Source of the DNA: Cladophialophora immunda
Lineage: Eukaryota; Ascomycota; Eurotiomycetes; Chaetothyriales; Herpotrichiellaceae
NCBI RefSeq assembly: GCF_000835495.1
Contig: NW_015622546.1
Span: forward strand, 4,024,955-4,088,954
Length of the DNA stretch: 64,000 bases
Reading direction: 5' to 3'
Position 1 is the stretch's first letter, and each line of letters opens with the position of its first letter. The notes below the pieces were generated by a model that saw only the letters and a program-made list of their open reading frames with translations, was not told where the DNA came from and did no database searches. Shown in pieces: positions 58,636 to 64,000 of this stretch. The translations under genes were made by a program, and so were the position numbers.

Positions 58636-59435
58636 GGTCCCGAACTCGCGTGCCTCCGAGCTAGTCTGAATAGTCGTCCTGCGGAAGAAAGTCTACGGTC
58701 AATCTCGGGATGTTTATGGTTGGTAGCGTAAATGTGGCCGATTACTGAAGACCTTCTGGGTTATACAGACTGCAAAGAAGAACAGGGCGTAGCAACGAGA
58801 ATCCCGTCAACTGATTCAGAGGGCGGAAAGTGAGCAAGCAGGCAAGCAGGCAAGCAGCAAATACGCTACTCGGCTGAAGCCCGGCTGGGTTGTCACAGGC
58901 GCAGCAGGTCAAGCGAGTTCACCTGCCGGGAGGATGGAGTAAATAAACAGTTCGCTGCAACAAACACCTCTAACAGCAGACCCGCAAAAGTCATATCAAA
59001 AGAGACTGTGAACTCATCGATCTTGTTCAATGAAATTGGAAATCTCATCCCAGCATCTGCATATCTGACAGCGTTCCTTTGATCCTCATGTACAGACACA
59101 CGTCGCGATGTTCTCACGGCCATCTGAGCAAGGTCAAAGGAATCCCAATGGTCACATCAGTCGCGCATACGGCTGTATTCCCCCAGATGTCTCAAATCCT
59201 TAAAAAACATAAGATGCAAGGTGTTTCCCAGATTCCCATCTCAGCCCCCTTATTCAAAAACTCATAGCTCCAGGCTCAACCTTCTTCGTCGTAAATTGAG
59301 AACCGATCAGCTGCAATGCAGACGTGCCCCGTAGTAATGTTGCCCAACCCGTCGTCATTCAATGATCAATAATCGTACAACTCGTGTTCCGTCTGCCACC
59401 TCATCCTGAAACCCAAGAAGGTCTCAAACCAATGC
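58636..59435. other. Intergenic, promoter of the transporter gene
   Basis: Contains a short caggcaag repeat (58833-58857) and no supported gene. Confidence 0.4.
58833..58857. repeat. Short tandem repeat (agcaggca)n
   Basis: Three direct copies of an eight-base unit upstream of the transporter gene. Confidence 0.6.
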
Positions 59436-59804
59436 CTACCCAGAGTAGACCCTGCTTGGTCGCCGCACTCCTGACGAGCTGCCACTTCGACTCCGGCGCC
59501 TTCGTTTGCGCTCAACGATGACTTCTTCACGTCGATTTCCGAAACTGCCCGCTTGCAATGAATTGAAGAGAAAGATCAACAGGAGGGTTCCAAAGAAAGT
59601 CCCGATAATGGCGCCAGCGAGTGTACCTCCAGAGTATTGTCCTGAACACGACGTTGTTGATTGCGTTAGAATGGTGGTTGTGGCCTGACGAGGTACGAGA
59701 GCGGGGGTTGCTGGGAAGAAGGCAGATGCGAGGGTCGCGAGGGGAGCCTATCACTACGTTAATTCCGAGTCCTAGCATTCGGTGGTGGTAGAAGCGCAAA
59801 CCAT
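59436..59804 (-). CDS. Small single-pass membrane protein, first exon = ATG only
   Basis: The start codon (59804-59802) is followed at once by a 54-base intron (GTTTGC...GATAG). The single long exon 59747-59436 follows, 104 residues in all. The protein begins MAPLATLASAFFPATPALVP, a Ser/Thr stretch follows, then CSGQYSGG and a membrane segment at about 42-62 (TLAGAIIGTFFGTLLLIFLF). After it comes a basic tail (VERKRRRRSRSGSSSG) ending SRVYSG. Without the splice, this frame has no ATG. It looks like a type I membrane protein with a short outer part and basic cytosolic tail, as in many small fungal proteins of unknown role. A longer overlapping frame (59527-60255) in another phase has no such organisation. 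Confidence 0.62.
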
Positions 59805-61068
59805 TAGAAGACGGCGAATGCCCTGAGAAGGTCCTCGCGGTCAAATCCTGGCGATTTCTAGCAGGAAGTGAAGCAATTGTGGTCTTGCTGACTGCTTGTT
59901 TGTCGTCGTCGCAATGCCGAACCCATCCGCAGACTCGAGAGTTGCGCGGCAGGTCACCGAACAAGGGATTGGGGTTTGTAGTTTCGCAAACGAAGGGGCA
60001 AGAAACAACAAGAGTTGGAGAGAATGCAGGTGTCGCACGGGAATGAGCGCTTTCAAATGCGCCAGCAGAAAGGAACGAATGTAAGATATGAACGAGCCGA
60101 AGGAGGCTGGATAACGGCCATTGTTGACAAGCCTCATGCGAGGGTCGGATGAGAGAGGGTGAGAGTGTGCAAACCCATTTGACGTCAGGCATCGTCAGAG
60201 GGGCCAGACCCCCCGAGGGCAGCCAACCGGCGGTGCTTGTTTGGGGAGCATCCACCCCCGAACGATTTTCCTTGGTTCCTGCCGCGCATTGCTGGCGACC
60301 AAAAGCCTCACCAGGCTAAGGCCACAAGGCCCTTCATTCGTCGTGCTGGCTGTTAGCCCTCATGATACGGAGATGAACACGCAATGATGGTCTGAGCATT
60401 CGACTTCCGCTGCGGCATCTCCTTGCCGGTGACTTCTCGTGCTCTTTTTGTGGAGTGTGCTGCTGAGGGAAGTAGATTAAAGATATTGCTGGAACTTCCC
60501 GCTATATTGATCGGAAGAGTGCCGCCTCGGTGCGATATTGCATCACTCCCAACTCACTAAGGAGTTTTCCAACCTTCTACGCCCGCCGGAAACCTCCTCC
60601 AGCCTTACGCAAAAGCTTCTGTCGAAAGCCCAAATCTCTTGTGGGTTCTCACAGAATCACCAGGTAGTGATGCATTGGAGGCCCTCTTCGGGCACTGCTG
60701 CAACTCCCAGACCCCTCTCTCAAACCAGTTGTCCTGTGGTTCGGACCACCCCATACCTGGGTATCCAGTCTAGGACAACAATACTAATTGCCCCAGGTGC
60801 ATGCCCACGGAGTAACCTTTGCTTCTGTTCCGATATGCGGGACTGGCGGTAGTGTGTTTTGTTTGGTATTTTTTGAAAGACACGCTTGTCTCGCCAAAGA
60901 ATATTCGTGCCCATCTTTTCCAAAGGGTGGTTCTGGAGCATGGCTTTGGTGTCGAAGGTATAAACAGGTTCTCGGTGCCTTCTTAGTCAAATGGACCTCT
61001 CTGGCAAAGTGCACGGATCTGAACAAGATTCCGATAATCACTGTTTTGTTGAGAGATGCGAATCCATG
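59805..61068. other. Intergenic, no gene supported
   Basis: 5' flank of the small membrane protein gene and 3' flank of pantothenate kinase. No convincing frame. Confidence 0.4.
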
Positions 61069-62509
61069 CTATTCCCTCGACAACACTTTGCCTAGTCTGA
61101 TATCCTCGAAACTGTTGCGCCTGCCCCAATTCTTCGGTTGTCGTTTGAGGAATGCTCCAACAGCGCCAAGGTATCCTTCGTGCCGGAGGAAGTAGGCTTG
61201 CTTCTCGCCTTTGGACCAGAATTTGATGGCGTAAGAAAGGGTATTCATCGTCTGAGTATGGCCTCGAATGAAAGAGCCGCCAAAATATATGTGCTGGAGG
61301 TTGTGCTTCTCTGACTGAAGGTAAGCAATCTGGCCAATGTTGTTCGAGATGGCATATAGTAAGCTTCTGGCCATGTCTTCGATTTTGAATCCTCGTAGCA
61401 TGTCATGGTCCTCGCCGTGACCATCGCCGTTAAATAACCCTTCACCGTCTTCCGCGTGTCTTTCGGCCATCCTCTTCATTCGAAACACTTTCCCAAACGT
61501 GCTTGCAATAGTGGTGCTTTTGAGCCCAATTTTACTGTATCCCCCGCCATAGATATCACCCACAAGCATATCTACGCCGCTGTTGTCCCCCTTTTCCGCC
61601 AAACGGAGCATCTCGTCGAAAGTGCGGGCTCCGGTGAGAAGGGATAGGATACCCCAGAATGTCCCACCGCCTAAGGACGTCCCGCCCACGCGCTGAAACT
61701 CTCGAGGTCCAGAGACCTTTACCATTGAGACACCAGATCCAATATTGACCAGGAGGTAGGGGTAGATGTCTGCGCGGGCTTCGGCGAACTGCATCGGCTC
61801 CTCTTCACTGTATGTGAACACCTCTCGCGGGATTTCGGTAATGAAGAAGTCTAGCCCTGTTTGAAACCCAGTCAGCCATCATGCATAAAAGCTCCTCTTG
61901 GAATTCTAACCAATAATGAGGCACTCCATCTCGTCCTCTTGAACTACATCCACGTGCAACAGCTCTTTCATCCGGTTGTAAAACTTGTATGCGCCGCCTC
62001 CTGTTGCCATGACACACAGTTCCTGTGGAGTAGACCCATTGAGCTTTGACTGCGTCTTCTTCAATTCTTGAATAAAGTCAATGCACAAATCAATCCGGTC
62101 CGTCTCGAAGTTGAGGAAATTCAGTCGTCCGCCGCCGTGCGTCGAGCCTGGCTCGCGGGAGAAGTAGACCAGCTTCGCCAGTGACCCGCCAATCTAGGGT
62201 AAGAGTCAGAACAGTTGCAGAGAAATAGATATCACATGGGTGGCATACATCAAGAGCAACGTGGCTCACTACATCTGTGTGATATGGAAGGCGGATGTCC
62301 TTGTGTTCCCAATGGACGTGTTCATGCTCGCTGGAGGCGCCATTACGGAGGTTCATCTCGTCGTCGACGATGAAGGCGCCTTCGACATTGATCTTGACCG
62401 AAGCTGGGTTTGGAGGGACACGGGGATGGCGACCAGAGGCATCGCCTTCGGCGATCGCAGAACTGTCTTGATGTTCATTGTCCGTCACCGTCTCTTCTAT
62501 GATCGGCAT
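61069..62509 (-). CDS. CAB1: Pantothenate kinase (eukaryotic type II)
   Basis: Three exons (62509-62249, 62193-61911, 61856-61069) give 443 residues. The join at intron 1 forms VALDIGGSLAKLVYF, the phosphate-binding loop of the type II PanK fold. MATGGGAYKFYNRM, NIGSGVSMVKV, and GGTSLGGGTFWG follow as in yeast Cab1 and human PANK. The enzyme phosphorylates pantothenate in the first, regulated step of coenzyme A synthesis. The N-terminal 75 residues are variable and disordered. A Gly/Asp/His-rich insertion (GEGLFNGDGHGEDHD) follows RMAERHAED. No mitochondrial presequence is seen. Confidence 0.95.
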
Positions 62510-63139
62510 GGTGAAAACAGTGAGTCGCGGCCGGCGTTCAACCCATACGATGAGGCAGTCAAGTGCGTCGTGTGACTGTTCGGCGATACACGTAGAGTTT
62601 CTGAAGTTATCGGCCGCCGATCATTTCGCAGTAGCCTTGAGCATATATGTGCATGGTCATCGCAAGAATCCGGTCGGCCGAGCTCATATAATGATATGTC
62701 TAACAGATAAGTCACTCTTAGAGCGATCAGTGGTAGTCGCCGGTCTGGAGCCAACGGATATTCCAGTGGTGCGGACCTCGGTCAAGAAATTTATTTGTCG
62801 GATCAATGCTTTGACGCCGATTCAAGGTATGCGAAAGTTGAACCCCTCGCCCCCAGGCCCCGCAGAGTTCGCCCACAGTCACCAAAGCCGAGCGGAGGCC
62901 GCAGATTCATCCGAATGTTATTGCTACTGTAACATCATTCTGATGTGACATGAAAGAGGAATGAAGACTTTCTTTCCTCGACAGACTTGCTTCCATTGCC
63001 ATACTACTCGTCCTATGCCAAGGACATCTGAAAGCTCTCATTGCGACTATCTCCCAGCTGTTTCAACCCAGTTGTCTGCAAAGCCATTCTTTAAATTCCG
63101 AATAAGATGCGCACCGAAAGCCACGAACCATTAGCCACG
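62510..63139. other. Intergenic, no gene supported
   Basis: A 630-base gap between two minus-strand genes. A plus-strand frame (62478-62948) is judged a shadow. Confidence 0.4.
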
Positions 63140-63676
63140 TCACAAGTTGCTGGACGCAGACAAAAGAAAAGCAAATAACAGGAACACAATCCCAAGAGCC
63201 GAAATACAGACGCGTGGATGTGTGGAATCAGAGGTTCGTAAAGCGACCGTCGGATCTGGAATTGCGTTTACGGTCGTCGCTACATCGACAGTAGGGCTCT
63301 GTGCGCACTGCTCTGGCGTTTGGCCCTAGGAAAGTGAGTTCTGGACAATATGACCATGATACGGACGCACTTGTTGACAGCATCGATTGGCGGCAACACC
63401 AACACCACATTCGAAACCACCACTACAGACTCCTACGTGGATCCTTAGTAATAGCACTCCAAAGGTCAGGAGAATTGCCCACCGCTGCCGTCAGCGCAGC
63501 AAATATCTTGATTGCTTGCATTGTAACAATATGCTCCGTTGAAAGTGGAGCAGGAAGTGGTCCCAGTTGGGCAGGTGAGTAGAGAGGGTGAGGTTGCTCC
63601 TCGCTCGTGATGAATTAACATTGCCATGTGAGCTTCGGTTCACAACGAGGAGAGGATAAAGGAAGAACCCTAGCAT
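63140..63676 (-). CDS. Small cysteine-rich secreted/surface protein
   Basis: Four exons (63676-63644, 63603-63483, 63432-63371, 63325-63140) give 133 residues; no single frame covers it. Intron 2 (50 bases, GTGGGC, branch TACTAAG, GTAG) and intron 3 (45 bases, GTGCGT...CCTAG) are well supported. Intron 1 is only 40 bases and less sure; an in-frame ATG at 63626 is the alternative. A hydrophobic start (MLGFFLYPLLV) precedes ten cysteines between residues 22 and 79: C22, C29, C37, C46-C47, C54, C60, C69-C70 and C79. An Asn-Ala-Ser site is at 39. A Thr/Pro-rich spacer leads to a hydrophobic C-terminus (residues 112-128, ISALGIVFLLFAFLLSA), either a GPI signal or a membrane anchor. It is not a recognised hydrophobin or CFEM. 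The role is unknown; cell wall or host/environment interface is a guess. Confidence 0.66.
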
Positions 63677-64000
63677 TTGAAGATCCTACTCTTGCCCTAC
63701 TTCAAATGGCATGGGAGAACTACGTGTCTCGAAAAACTAAGCCTGGCCAATACGTAACACCATTTCTTTATCTTTTAAAACCCATCAGCAGTATCTTGGT
63801 GTCCGTCATCGCAACCCCTTGCCTGGGCAATTCGAAACCGACCGAGACAAGAGAGACATGTATTGGTTGCAGTCGATTCTCGATGAGGGCTTGGGTGACG
63901 ACATTACAAAAGCTTTTGTTTTGAAGGAAACAGACTGAGCAAAGTCGCTGCGGGCGCGTTGAGATCACGACTGCAAAATTGTTCTGACCGCAAAAGGCTT
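63677..64000. other. Window edge, no gene supported
   Basis: Probably the promoter of the cysteine-rich gene. No coding signal was seen up to the end of the window. Confidence 0.4.

Noticed and set aside
59527..60255. 242-codon minus-strand frame
   Set aside because: Overlaps the small membrane protein in another phase and shows no organisation.

Overview
The window is nuclear DNA of a filamentous ascomycete (Pezizomycotina, perhaps Eurotiomycetes; the class is a guess). The evidence is intron-rich genes with introns of about 45-80 bases, branch sites of the CTGAC/CTAAC/TACTAA type, and fungal-only families such as a Zn2Cys6 regulator, a sugar porter, a CWI-type MAPKK and a fungal P450. I reassembled the genes by hand from splice signals and reading frame. 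'Start' and 'end' span the whole CDS, and exon limits are in the evidence text. I saw no tRNA, rRNA, CRISPR array or intact transposon.

Layout. 1-2.2 kb: a low-complexity Gly/Asn/Gln repeat protein. 3.5-14.5 kb: a metabolic block with a sugar porter, a secreted-type histidine acid phosphatase, an aldehyde dehydrogenase, an FAD aromatic monooxygenase and an FMN 2-hydroxyacid oxidase. 15-20 kb: two signalling genes, an Mkk1/2-type MAPKK and a triple-KH RNA-binding protein. 21-27 kb: a zinc alcohol dehydrogenase, a Yippee protein, an F-box protein with an unresolved 5' exon, and a coat-accessory candidate with two gamma-ear motifs. 27.5-34.6 kb: a TBC RabGAP and a PAS kinase. A 3.1 kb stretch without a gene follows. 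37.7-43.8 kb: an F-box/LRR protein ending in a CaaX box, a polyQ-tailed protein and a sterol O-acyltransferase. 44.3-49 kb: a co-directional trio of Rieske oxygenase, flavodoxin-fold oxidoreductase and Zn2Cys6 regulator. 49.5-64 kb: AP-1 gamma-adaptin, a P450, a 610-residue unknown protein, an SLC35F6-like transporter, a small membrane protein, pantothenate kinase and a small cysteine-rich surface protein.

How the genes work together. Most are housekeeping or signalling genes and share no pathway. Two groups look functional: the oxidative block at 8-14.5 kb (hydroxyacid to keto acid, aldehyde to acid, aromatic hydroxylation), and the Rieske/reductase/regulator trio. The MAPKK next to the KH protein, and AP-1 gamma with a protein carrying gamma-ear motifs in the same window, are suggestive pairings.

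Several genes appear only after splicing: Yippee, the small membrane protein whose first exon ends right after ATG, the four-exon cysteine-rich protein, and two genes that need GC-AG introns. I found no clearly new multi-gene system. The strongest leads are the cysteine-rich protein, the Rieske trio, the GC-AG introns and the prenylation signal on the F-box/LRR protein.
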